Below are positions 1 through 7,216 of a DNA stretch of 18,110 bases, piece by piece. Made by a program: the position numbers and the translations under genes. Source of the stretch: Alphaproteobacteria bacterium (GTDB lineage: Bacteria; Pseudomonadota; Alphaproteobacteria; Micavibrionales; Micavibrionaceae); assembly GCA_002701555.1 (NCBI GenBank), contig NZVS01000060.1, forward strand, positions 1-18,110, written 5' to 3'. The stretch's first letter is position 1. Each line of letters begins with the position of its first letter. The notes below the pieces were generated by a model. It ran no database searches, was not told the origin of the DNA, and worked only from the letters and a program-made list of their open reading frames with translations.

Positions 1-12
1 CCGAAAGTAATT

Positions 13-2178
13 ATGCATCAGGAAGTCGCCCCCCTAGCCGAGCAGGTACAAAAGTATAATCCGGACGCGGATCTTGCTCCCGTTGAGGCGGTCTATCACT
101 ATGCGAAAGAAAAGCACGACGGACAAATGCGCTCTTCTGGTGAACCCTATTACACTCACCCTCTTGAAGTCGCAGGCATACTTGCAGACATGCGCATGGA
201 TCCGTCCACTATTGTTACGGCTATTTTGCACGACACTATAGAAGATACGGATGCAACTTTTGAGGATATAAAAGAAAATTTCGGCGAAGAAGTTGCCACA
301 CTTGTTAACGGTGTTAGTAAGTTAACTCGTATTGAAAGCCAAACCGTTGAAGGAAAACAGGCAGAAAATTTCCGTAAGCTTGTTCTTGCGATGTCAGAAG
401 ATATTCGCGTGTTATTGGTTAAATTGGCCGACAGGCTTCACAATATGCGTACGCTTCATCATATTGGCAAGCCTGAAAAGCGTAAAAGAATTGCACGCGA
501 AACCCTTGAAATATATGTCCCGCTTGCAGAGCGTATTGGTATTCATAAATTAAAGAGTGAATTGGAAGACCTTGCCTTTTCCTATCTTAACCCAGAAGCG
601 CGTGAAAGTATTTCAAATCGCTTGTCTTATTTGCGCAGTGAAGGTAACGACCTCGTTGATAATATTATCAACGAGCTTAGTGGTTTGATGAGTGAGTCCG
701 GAATTGATGCACAAGTCACAGGACGTGAAAAAACCCGCTATTCCATATGGCGTAAAATGCAGCGTAAAAATGTGTCTTTTGAACAATTATCAGACATCAT
801 GGCTTTCCGTATCGTTGTTGAAAACGTGTCCGAATGTTATCACGCTCTTGGTATTTTACATTCTAAATACCCAACAGTCCCCGGACGTTTCAAGGATTTC
901 ATATCGACACCGAAACCAAACGGATATCGCTCAATTCATACAACATTGATAGGTCCGTCCTCGCAACGTATCGAGGTTCAGGTGAGAACTGTTTCGATGC
1001 ATGAAGAAGCGGATCTGGGTGTGGCTGCACATTGGGCTTATAAGCAAAGTGATATGAACGCCGCCCTTAAGGATGCCAAAAAATATCGCTGGTTAAGGGA
1101 ATTATTGGATATCATTGAACAGGAAGTGCGCCCTGAAGATTTCCTGGAAAATACCAAATTGGAGCTTTTCCAGGACATGGTTTATTCCTTCTCACCTAAA
1201 GGTGACCTTATGGAATTGCCAATGGGTGCAACACCAATAGATTTTGCCTATGCAATTCATTCCGATGTTGGAAGCCGCTGTGTAGGGGCAAAAATCAATG
1301 GGCGCATAGTACCGTTGTCTACAAAGTTAAATAATGGTGACCAAGTTGAGATCATTACATCCAAAACGCAAAACCCTTCTCCGGCTTGGGAAAGGTTTGT
1401 GGTTACAGGCAAGGCAAAATCACACATAAGACGTTTTGTGCGTCAGCAACAGCGTGATGAATATATTGCCCTCGGTAAGGCTATGCTTCAGAAGATATAT
1501 AAAAATGAAGGATATGATTTTGCTGAGAAAGGAGTTTCCGGCGTTGTTTCCCAATTTAAACAGATGGAAAATAGTGATGATATCTATGCAGGTATAGGGT
1601 CGGGAAACTTAAACGCACGGGACGTTTTTAAAGCCATATTCCCGGCACATAAATCAGAGCCGTCAGGGCAAAAAATTGATGAGAATTCGTCCGAATTTCA
1701 AGGTAAAAAGAAAAAATCAGCTGACTCCTCTGTTCCTATTAAAGGACTTATTCCCGGAATGGCAATGCATTTTGCGCGGTGTTGTCACCCGATACCCGGT
1801 GACAGGATTGTAGGTATTGTAACAACCGGTAAGGGTGTAACAATCCATACAATTGATTGCGAGACACTTGAACAGTTTGCAGATACGCCCGAGCGTTGGC
1901 TTGATGTATCATGGGGAAATGAGGATGTAACCGAAAGCCATATAGGCCGATTGACCATAACAATAGCAAACGAGCCTGGTGCGTTGGGGACATTGTCAAC
2001 TGTGATAGCCAAGAATGGTGGCAATATAACAAATTTGAAAATTACGAACAGGGCACTAGACTTTTGGGATATGCTTGTTGATGTTTATGTGCAAGATACC
2101 AAGCATTTGAACAACCTTATGGCGGCATTACGGGCCACACCCGAAGTCGTAGAGGCTGAACGAGCACGCAGTAGATAG
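13..2178 (+). CDS. rsh: Bifunctional (p)ppGpp synthetase/hydrolase (Rsh, RelA/SpoT family)
   Basis: This 721-residue protein makes and degrades the stringent-response alarmone (p)ppGpp in the cytoplasm. The N-terminal HD hydrolase domain is intact: H49 lies in the YYTHPLEVA stretch, H73-D74 with E77-D78 form the HDTIED motif, and N144 lies in DRLHNMRTL. The synthetase domain (about 230-350) has the RFKDFISTPKPNGYRSIHTT signature that binds GTP. A TGS domain (about 390-450, starting near YSFSPKGDL) and a C-terminal ACT domain (about 645-720) complete the usual long-Rsh layout and length. With both catalytic halves preserved it should be bifunctional, as is normal for the single Rsh of alphaproteobacteria. 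The start follows a weak GAAAG and fits the family N-terminus, but the window begins only 12 bases upstream. It heads the rsh to era gene run. Confidence 0.96.
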   Translation: MHQEVAPLAEQVQKYNPDADLAPVEAVYHYAKEKHDGQMRSSGEPYYTHPLEVAGILADMRMDPSTIVTAILHDTIEDTDATFEDIKENFGEEVATLVNGVSKLTRIESQTVEGKQAENFRKLVLAMSEDIRVLLVKLADRLHNMRTLHHIGKPEKRKRIARETLEIYVPLAERIGIHKLKSELEDLAFSYLNPEARESISNRLSYLRSEGNDLVDNIINELSGLMSESGIDAQVTGREKTRYSIWRKMQRKNVSFEQLSDIMAFRIVVENVSECYHALGILHSKYPTVPGRFKDFISTPKPNGYRSIHTTLIGPSSQRIEVQVRTVSMHEEADLGVAAHWAYKQSDMNAALKDAKKYRWLRELLDIIEQEVRPEDFLENTKLELFQDMVYSFSPKGDLMELPMGATPIDFAYAIHSDVGSRCVGAKINGRIVPLSTKLNNGDQVEIITSKTQNPSPAWERFVVTGKAKSHIRRFVRQQQRDEYIALGKAMLQKIYKNEGYDFAEKGVSGVVSQFKQMENSDDIYAGIGSGNLNARDVFKAIFPAHKSEPSGQKIDENSSEFQGKKKKSADSSVPIKGLIPGMAMHFARCCHPIPGDRIVGIVTTGKGVTIHTIDCETLEQFADTPERWLDVSWGNEDVTESHIGRLTITIANEPGALGTLSTVIAKNGGNITNLKITNRALDFWDMLVDVYVQDTKHLNNLMAALRATPEVVEAERARSR

Positions 2179-2195
2179 GATTTTAACGCAAAAAA

Positions 2196-2807
2196 ATGTT
2201 TTCCCGCCGCCATCCAAAACCAGTATTTAAGAAGATTGCAGATGCGGTCTGGCCTAGAATGGGTTGGAAAAGGACTTTCAGATACGCTAATTATCGCCTT
2301 GGAAGGCTAACGGCTTCGACGCATTCGCTGGCAGGTGGGTTTGCGACAGGCGCGGCTATTTCATTTTTACCGTTACCCGGCACACATATTCTTCAGGCCG
2401 TTTTTATATCTTATATTTTCCGTTTTAATAAGAGTTCTGCATTTTTGGGAACGGCGGCAGGCAATCCATGGACTTTTGCATTTATGTGGTACCTGTCTTA
2501 CCAAGCGGGTGAGATGTTCATCCATTTTTTTGATGACCGGAAACTTCATGCAATGCCACCCATGAGCGATATGTCAGCTTTCTGGGATGTTCTTCTTGAG
2601 CACCCTTTGATGCTTCTTCTTCCTTGGACAGTGGGTGGATATATATGTGCGGCGATTACCTGGCCTTTTTTCTACTGGATGTTCTACGGAATGATTTCCA
2701 ACGCTCGTGCCGCACGCCTGAAACTCAAGCTCTCACGAGCTAGAAAAACAGCCCTTGATATTACCGAACCAAAAGAACCTATAGAAACGAAGGATCCCAA
2801 ATCATGA
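2196..2807 (+). CDS. DUF2062 family inner-membrane protein
   Basis: This 203-residue membrane protein belongs to the DUF2062 family, whose biochemical role is not established. It has a basic N-terminus, then hydrophobic segments at about 46-75 (GGFATGAAISFLPLPGTH region), about 82-105 carrying the conserved GNPWT motif, and about 140-170, with a basic and charged tail after 175. It lies 17 bases after rsh, and its stop overlaps the acpS start as ATGA, so the two are very probably translationally coupled. A DUF2062 gene beside the stringent-response and acpS-lepB-rnc genes is familiar in alphaproteobacteria. The ribosome-binding site is weak. The family assignment is firm; the function is unknown. 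Confidence 0.88.
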   Translation: MFSRRHPKPVFKKIADAVWPRMGWKRTFRYANYRLGRLTASTHSLAGGFATGAAISFLPLPGTHILQAVFISYIFRFNKSSAFLGTAAGNPWTFAFMWYLSYQAGEMFIHFFDDRKLHAMPPMSDMSAFWDVLLEHPLMLLLPWTVGGYICAAITWPFFYWMFYGMISNARAARLKLKLSRARKTALDITEPKEPIETKDPKS

Positions 2808-3217
2808 TTATCGGTATTGGGCACGACATTGTTGATATAAGGCGTATAGAAAAAGCTATTGCTAAATATCCTGAAAAATTCATGGCAAAATATTTTTCAA
2901 AAGAAGAATCTGAACTTGCTTCTTCAAGGGATAATATCGGTCAAATGGCTGCAACGCTTGCAAAAAGATTTGCGGCTAAGGAGGCCGCTGCCAAAGCATT
3001 GGGAACCGGGTTCAGGGAAGGGCTTTATTTAAAGGATATTTGCGTTACTTCTGATAGTGACGGGCGCCCTGAGCTTGTTTTTTTCAATAAGGCACAAGAT
3101 ATTCTGAAACGCCTGACACCTGTTGGTGAAAAAAGTAAAATATTTTTGTCTCTAAGTGATGAGCCACCTTTTGCCAGTGCATATGTCATCATTGAGTCCT
3201 TGCCGATGGGCGGCTAA
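2804..3217 (+). CDS. acpS: Holo-[acyl-carrier-protein] synthase
   Basis: AcpS transfers the 4'-phosphopantetheine arm of coenzyme A to the serine of acyl carrier protein, which fatty-acid synthesis requires. The 137-residue length is normal. The N-terminal GIGHDIVDIRRIE motif contains the magnesium-binding aspartate D8. The second signature, RFAAKEAAAKALGTG, contains the metal-binding glutamate E60. The start codon overlaps the upstream stop (ATGA) and the lepB start lies 21 bases downstream, so the gene is inside one operon. In many alphaproteobacteria pdxJ sits just upstream; here that place is taken directly by the DUF2062 gene. Confidence 0.95.
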   Translation: MIIGIGHDIVDIRRIEKAIAKYPEKFMAKYFSKEESELASSRDNIGQMAATLAKRFAAKEAAAKALGTGFREGLYLKDICVTSDSDGRPELVFFNKAQDILKRLTPVGEKSKIFLSLSDEPPFASAYVIIESLPMGG

Positions 3218-3238
3218 TCCTATAGAAAGTTTTTTAAG

Positions 3239-4048
3239 ATGAGTAAAAGTATAAAAACAGAAAAATCTTCACAATCTTCTGCTGATGGTGCCGTTGAAGA
3301 GCCGGCTAAAAACAATGAAGATTGGGGTGAATTAATGCGCACTGCATTTGTGGCCTTGCTACTAGCGTTAGTTATTCGCACATTTTTATTCGAACCTTTT
3401 AACATTCCTTCAGGTTCTATGATCCCGACCTTGCAGGTAGGTGATTACCTTTTTGTTTCCAAATATTCTTACGGATACAGCAAACACTCATTCCCGATGG
3501 GACTTGGCGGATTTGAAGGCCGCATTATGGCTGATACACCGCAACGTGGCGACGTAGCGGTTTTTAAGCTTCCGAGTAATACATCTGTTGATTATATAAA
3601 ACGTGTTATAGGTCTTCCCGGCGATGAAATTCAGGTTCTAAACGGCAGACTTATTGTAAATGGTGAGCAAATCGACCGTGAAGAACTAGGCATGTCAGAG
3701 TATGATAGCGGCTACGGCTATATGTCGCGCGTTAATGAATATATTGAGACATTACCAGAAGGTATAATGCACACCATATACGAGGAAGATGATTATCAGC
3801 CCTTGGACAACACTATAAAATTTACCGTACCCGACGGGCATTACTTTATGATGGGCGACAACCGTGATAATTCACGCGATAGTCGCGTTATGGAAGAAGT
3901 CGGTTTTGTACCATTTGAAAATTTTGTAGGTCGTGCCGAATTTATTTTCTTCTCAACTAACGGTAAGGCCCGTTTTTATGAAATCTGGAAATGGCCTATG
4001 ACAGTGCGCTGGGATAGGTTGTTTATGCAGATCGGTCCCGAACGCTAA
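3239..4048 (+). CDS. lepB: Signal peptidase I
   Basis: This 269-residue type I signal peptidase removes signal peptides from exported proteins at the periplasmic face of the inner membrane. A charged cytoplasmic N-terminus (1-33) precedes one transmembrane segment (about 35-51). The nucleophile is S60 in IPSGSMIPTL and the general base is K121 in DYIKRVIGLPGDE. The C-terminal box GHYFMMGDNRDNSRDSR (about 200-217) is intact. The N-terminal tail of about 30 hydrophilic residues before the single membrane segment differs from the two-segment E. coli enzyme but is common in alphaproteobacteria. It lies between acpS and rnc, the classic lepB-rnc-era order. Confidence 0.96.
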   Translation: MSKSIKTEKSSQSSADGAVEEPAKNNEDWGELMRTAFVALLLALVIRTFLFEPFNIPSGSMIPTLQVGDYLFVSKYSYGYSKHSFPMGLGGFEGRIMADTPQRGDVAVFKLPSNTSVDYIKRVIGLPGDEIQVLNGRLIVNGEQIDREELGMSEYDSGYGYMSRVNEYIETLPEGIMHTIYEEDDYQPLDNTIKFTVPDGHYFMMGDNRDNSRDSRVMEEVGFVPFENFVGRAEFIFFSTNGKARFYEIWKWPMTVRWDRLFMQIGPER

Positions 4049-4060
4049 ATCATACCTTTT

Positions 4061-4747
4061 ATGAAATCTGGACTTCAGACAGTTGAAAAAATTCTTACCT
4101 ATACCTTTCAAGACAAAACCCTGCTTGAGAGGGCGTTAACGCATTCCAGTCTCGGTGTCGCTGATTATGAGCGCCTTGAGTTTTTGGGGGACAGGGTATT
4201 AGGGCTTATTATTGCTGAAGAACTTTTCAAAAAATTTCCAAAAGAAAAGGAAGGGCTTTTGGCAAAACGTTTTTCGGGCCTCGTACAACGTGAAACTTTA
4301 GCTGCAATTGCAATAGAAACTGATTTATCCCAAAGCATTCTTTTGTCTGATCAGGAACGCCTTGCAGGTGGGTTGAAAAATGAAAATCTTCTTTCTGACA
4401 TTGTAGAGGCACTGCTTGGTGCAATGTACATGGATGGAGGAATTTCCCCTTGTAAAAATTTCGTGCTCAAAGCATGGAAATCCCACTTTGATGAAATGAA
4501 GCTACCACCACAAGAGCCTAAAACAGCCTTACAGGAATGGGCGCAAGCGCGCGGGTTAAACCCTCCGAGCTATACTATTATTAAGCAGGAAGGACCTGAT
4601 CATGCACCCCTGTTTACCATAGAGGTAGCTCTGGATACATTTGGGGTGGAACACGCCAAAGGCCCCTCGCGGCGTACCGCCGAAAAAATAGCAGCACAAG
4701 CTTTTCTTGAAAAATTGATGCCTGAAGGTGAAAATGCAAAAGATTAA
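4061..4747 (+). CDS. rnc: Ribonuclease III
   Basis: This 228-residue RNase III cleaves double-stranded RNA during rRNA and mRNA maturation. The catalytic domain has the family signature YERLEFLGDRVLGL, with acidic residues E37, E40 and D44. The second metal-binding pair, D113 and E116, is in SDIVEALLGAMY. A double-stranded-RNA-binding domain follows at about 155-224, beginning PKTALQEWAQARGL and ending in a basic helix (RRTAEKIAAQAFLEKL). Length and order match the E. coli enzyme. It starts 12 bases after lepB and its 3' end overlaps era by 14 bases, which suggests translational coupling. No strong ribosome-binding site is visible before the ATG. Confidence 0.96.
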   Translation: MKSGLQTVEKILTYTFQDKTLLERALTHSSLGVADYERLEFLGDRVLGLIIAEELFKKFPKEKEGLLAKRFSGLVQRETLAAIAIETDLSQSILLSDQERLAGGLKNENLLSDIVEALLGAMYMDGGISPCKNFVLKAWKSHFDEMKLPPQEPKTALQEWAQARGLNPPSYTIIKQEGPDHAPLFTIEVALDTFGVEHAKGPSRRTAEKIAAQAFLEKLMPEGENAKD

Positions 4748-5645
4748 TGAAAAATGCGGATTTGTAGCGGTGTTAGGTGCTCCTAATGCCGGTAAATCAA
4801 CATTAACCAATGCGCTGGTGGGGGAGCATGTATCAATAGTTTCTTCCAAGGTGCAAACAACTCGTTTTCCGGTTCAGGGTATATATATCGGTAAGGAAAA
4901 GGAGCAAGTCGTTCTTGTCGATACCCCTGGAATGTTTGATGCCAAGAAAGACAGTTTTGATGATTTGATGGTAAAATCTGCTGTCACAGCCAAGGACGAT
5001 GCTGATTTAATAATATTGGTAGTTGATGCAGCCCGCGCCCGTGGTAGAAAACCCTCCATAGGAAGTGACGCAGGGTTGGCGGCTCTCAGTGAGGCAGAGA
5101 TAGATATATGGCTGGTATTTAATAAGATAGATTTACTATCGAAAGAGGATTTGCTCAAACTTTCTGCAGATTGGAATGATACTTACGAATTTGGCCGGAC
5201 ATATTTTATTTCGGCGGCTAAAAATCAGGGTGTTGATGATCTGAAGCAAGACATGGCCAATATTATGCCCGAAGGACCTTGGCTTTTCCCTGAAGATGAC
5301 ATTACGGATTTACCCATACGCCTGTATGCAGCAGAGCGTACCCGTGAGGCCGCTTTTGAGAGGCTCCACAAGGAACTCCCCTATAATTTAGCTGTTGTAA
5401 CAGAAGACCTGGAGCATAAGGATGACATTATCATTATAAAGCAGGTCATTTTTATAAAGCAGGATAAGCACAAAGCTATTATTTTGGGTAAAGGCGGACA
5501 GACAATAAAAGCAATTGGTTCCATCGCGCGGCGTGCGCTTGAGAACGATTTAGGTAAAAAAATACACCTTGAGCTGTTTGTAAAAGAAAAAAAGAACTGG
5601 GACACTGACCGAGATTTATTAGCATCTTGGCGCCTTAGTGAGTAA
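4734..5645 (+). CDS. era: GTPase Era (30S ribosome assembly)
   Basis: Era is a GTPase that binds the 3' end of 16S rRNA and helps mature the 30S subunit. The 303-residue protein has the Walker A motif GAPNAGKST (15-23), the switch DTPG (63-66), an NKID guanine-specificity motif and an SAA motif, followed by a C-terminal KH RNA-binding domain with GKGG in its loop (about 255-262). I chose the ATG at 4734 because AAGG at 4725-4728 lies at good spacing; a GTG at 4728 would add two residues. The start lies inside rnc. recO, often next in alphaproteobacteria, is not here: a 145-base regulatory gap and gcrA follow instead. Confidence 0.96.
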   Translation: MQKINEKCGFVAVLGAPNAGKSTLTNALVGEHVSIVSSKVQTTRFPVQGIYIGKEKEQVVLVDTPGMFDAKKDSFDDLMVKSAVTAKDDADLIILVVDAARARGRKPSIGSDAGLAALSEAEIDIWLVFNKIDLLSKEDLLKLSADWNDTYEFGRTYFISAAKNQGVDDLKQDMANIMPEGPWLFPEDDITDLPIRLYAAERTREAAFERLHKELPYNLAVVTEDLEHKDDIIIIKQVIFIKQDKHKAIILGKGGQTIKAIGSIARRALENDLGKKIHLELFVKEKKNWDTDRDLLASWRLSE

Positions 5646-5679
5646 TTTCTATTTCCGCTTGAACTTTTTTGCTGTTTCG

Positions 5680-5715
5680 TGTGGATAAGCAGTCCAAGAT
5701 TCTTTTGCTCGATTC
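5680..5715 (+). promoter_or_regulatory. gcrA upstream region: DnaA box plus two GANTC sites
   Basis: TGTGGATAA at 5680-5688 is the exact complement of the consensus DnaA box TTATCCACA. GATTC, the target of the CcrM adenine methylase, occurs at 5698-5702 and 5711-5715. All three lie in the 145 bases between era and gcrA. In Caulobacter, DnaA activates gcrA transcription and GcrA acts at methylated GANTC promoters. The sites are seen directly; their use here is inferred. Confidence 0.6.
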
Positions 5716-5790
5716 AACGCTTTGTTACAGTCAGGGTATTCAAAAATTGCAGATGCGTTGAACCGCCATATTTAAAGGAATATTTTACAA

Positions 5791-6411
5791 ATGAGCAAAT
5801 GGACTGATGACAGGGTCAATCTCTTAAAAGAACTTTGGGGAGAAGGTAAAACAGCCAAGGAAATCGCACAGCTTTTAGGTGGCGGACTTACTAGAAACGC
5901 TGTGATTGGTAAAGCTCACCGCATGAAATTGTCTGGTCGCGTATCCCCGATACAGCAAAATAAAACTGTTGCCCAGGAAAAGAAAGAGGCCAGCGCTCGC
6001 AAGAGTGGTAAATTGAAAGATATACGCACTCCAATTGTGCCCGCAGCCAAAAAACCTGTACCAGCTGCGAAGGTGGCAACACCTAAAAAAGATACAGAGA
6101 CAGGCGGCAAAACTTTTGTGACAAGACGTCGTCCAACTCCGCCTGAGGCCAATGAAGCGCAAGGTGCAGGTGTTGAGCTTGCAGAGATTAAAGAAAAAAT
6201 GTGCAGATGGCCCATTGGTGATCCAAAGGAAGATGATTTCCATTTTTGTGGTGGACGCGTGACATCCTCATTACCTTACTGCGATGTTCATGCCCAGATT
6301 GCTTATAATGTGAATATCCGCTCACGTTCAATCAATGTAAAGGAAAGCGATGGAAAGAACCGTCGTGATGAAGCGGATGAATTACTATCATCAATGGCTA
6401 ACTCTTCTTGA
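5791..6411 (+). CDS. gcrA: GcrA cell-cycle regulator
   Basis: GcrA is an alphaproteobacterial transcription factor that binds sigma-70 and DNA methylated at GANTC sites and controls cell-cycle genes. The N-terminal DNA-binding helices are clear (WTDDRVNLLKELWGEGKTA, then TRNAVIGKAHRMKLSGR). A basic, Ala/Pro/Lys-rich linker spans about 55-130. The conserved C-terminal module contains CRWPIGDP at 138-145 and a Cys/His set C138, C153, C164 and H167 that could bind metal. The 206-residue length is normal. AAAGGAA at 5773-5779 is the ribosome-binding site. The gene has its own upstream region with a DnaA box and is followed at once by a strong terminator, so it appears monocistronic. Confidence 0.95.
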   Translation: MSKWTDDRVNLLKELWGEGKTAKEIAQLLGGGLTRNAVIGKAHRMKLSGRVSPIQQNKTVAQEKKEASARKSGKLKDIRTPIVPAAKKPVPAAKVATPKKDTETGGKTFVTRRRPTPPEANEAQGAGVELAEIKEKMCRWPIGDPKEDDFHFCGGRVTSSLPYCDVHAQIAYNVNIRSRSINVKESDGKNRRDEADELLSSMANSS

Positions 6412-6437
6412 TAAAGCCTGAGTATATCCGAAATTAC

Positions 6438-6467
6438 AAAACCCGCTAGAAGCGGGTTTTTTATTTT
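6438..6467 (+). terminator. Intrinsic terminator after gcrA
   Basis: A perfect 10-bp stem (6438-6447 with 6451-6460, AAAACCCGCT and its complement) closes a 3-base loop and runs into a T-rich tract. It lies 27 bases after the gcrA stop. The A-rich left arm gives a short T run on the other strand, so it may also end the convergent cold-shock transcript. Confidence 0.85.
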
Positions 6468-6472
6468 AAAGA

Positions 6473-6997
6473 TCACGGGTTAGATATAATAGATATTTTG
6501 GTTGCCTCTCGGCCTTTTGCTACTGTTTTGTAAAAAACTTTAACTCTTTGACCTGTTAGTAATTCTTCGACACCAGATTCTTCCAAGCATGATCTATGCA
6601 CGAAAATATCTTTTACTCCGTCCTCAGGCACAATAAACCCATACTCTTTTTCGGCCATATATCTTTTTACTACACCGGTCGTAGTAAGTGTCAAACCTTC
6701 AGAGCTATCCTTTTCTTCTTTTTGAATGAAGGGCGTGTCGCCACAATCATGAACATGTCTAACATTTTTTACGAAATAGCCATTTTGGCTTCTTTCTATG
6801 TCACAGGTAAGTTCGGCACCGTTTCCGACGAGGGGGTGATTATTTCTTTGAAGGGTACTTGCATGGATAAAAATATCGCTATCTATGGTATTTGATACAA
6901 CAAATCCAAAACCTTTTGATGTATTAAACCATTTGAGTCCGCATTTTACTGACTCTATGGTTTCTTTCTCATCAATTCTAGGTGATGTCCCCTGCAA
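6473..6997 (-). CDS. Double cold-shock-domain protein
   Basis: The protein carries two cold-shock (OB-fold) domains that bind single-stranded RNA or DNA. From my start, domain 1 spans about 17-82 with RNP1 KGFGFV (28-33) and RNP2 IFIHAS (42-47). Domain 2 spans about 107-172 with a weaker RNP1, KEYGFI (117-122), and RNP2 IFVHRS (131-136). Tandem-CSD proteins of this size are typical of alphaproteobacteria. The start is uncertain: the frame is open to an ATG at 7087, but that stretch reads as a hydrophobic, low-quality leader and contains a possible -10 box (TATACT, complement of 7055-7060). I prefer the TTG at 6997, preceded by AAGG, which gives 174 residues and a short 5' leader. It is convergent with gcrA. 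Confidence 0.85.
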   Translation of the reverse strand: MQGTSPRIDEKETIESVKCGLKWFNTSKGFGFVVSNTIDSDIFIHASTLQRNNHPLVGNGAELTCDIERSQNGYFVKNVRHVHDCGDTPFIQKEEKDSSEGLTLTTTGVVKRYMAEKEYGFIVPEDGVKDIFVHRSCLEESGVEELLTGQRVKVFYKTVAKGREATKISIISNP

Positions 6998-7216
6998 TTT
7001 GAAAAGCCTTAATAAAATAAAAAATAAACTAAAAACCACACACTTATGCCGTGTAGTATAGCAATAAAAATTTAAATTTATAGACAAAAAAGAAATTTTT
7101 CGATGCGTTCGTTATAGAATTATAAACGCTAATGATATATCTTAATTAAATTAGTAATAATATCAATAGTTTGTGCGGTGCAGTATTTTTTTTGTATCGT
7201 ATGGAGAAAAAGCATT

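Noticed and set aside
6596..6895. A 99-codon plus-strand frame opposite the cold-shock gene.
   Set aside because: It is the antisense of two well-conserved cold-shock domains and has no family resemblance.
7105..7129. A possible operator dyad (GCGTT...AACGC with TTATA...TATAA) upstream of the acyl-CoA ligase gene.
   Set aside because: The outer and inner arms do not share a centre, so it is not a real palindrome.
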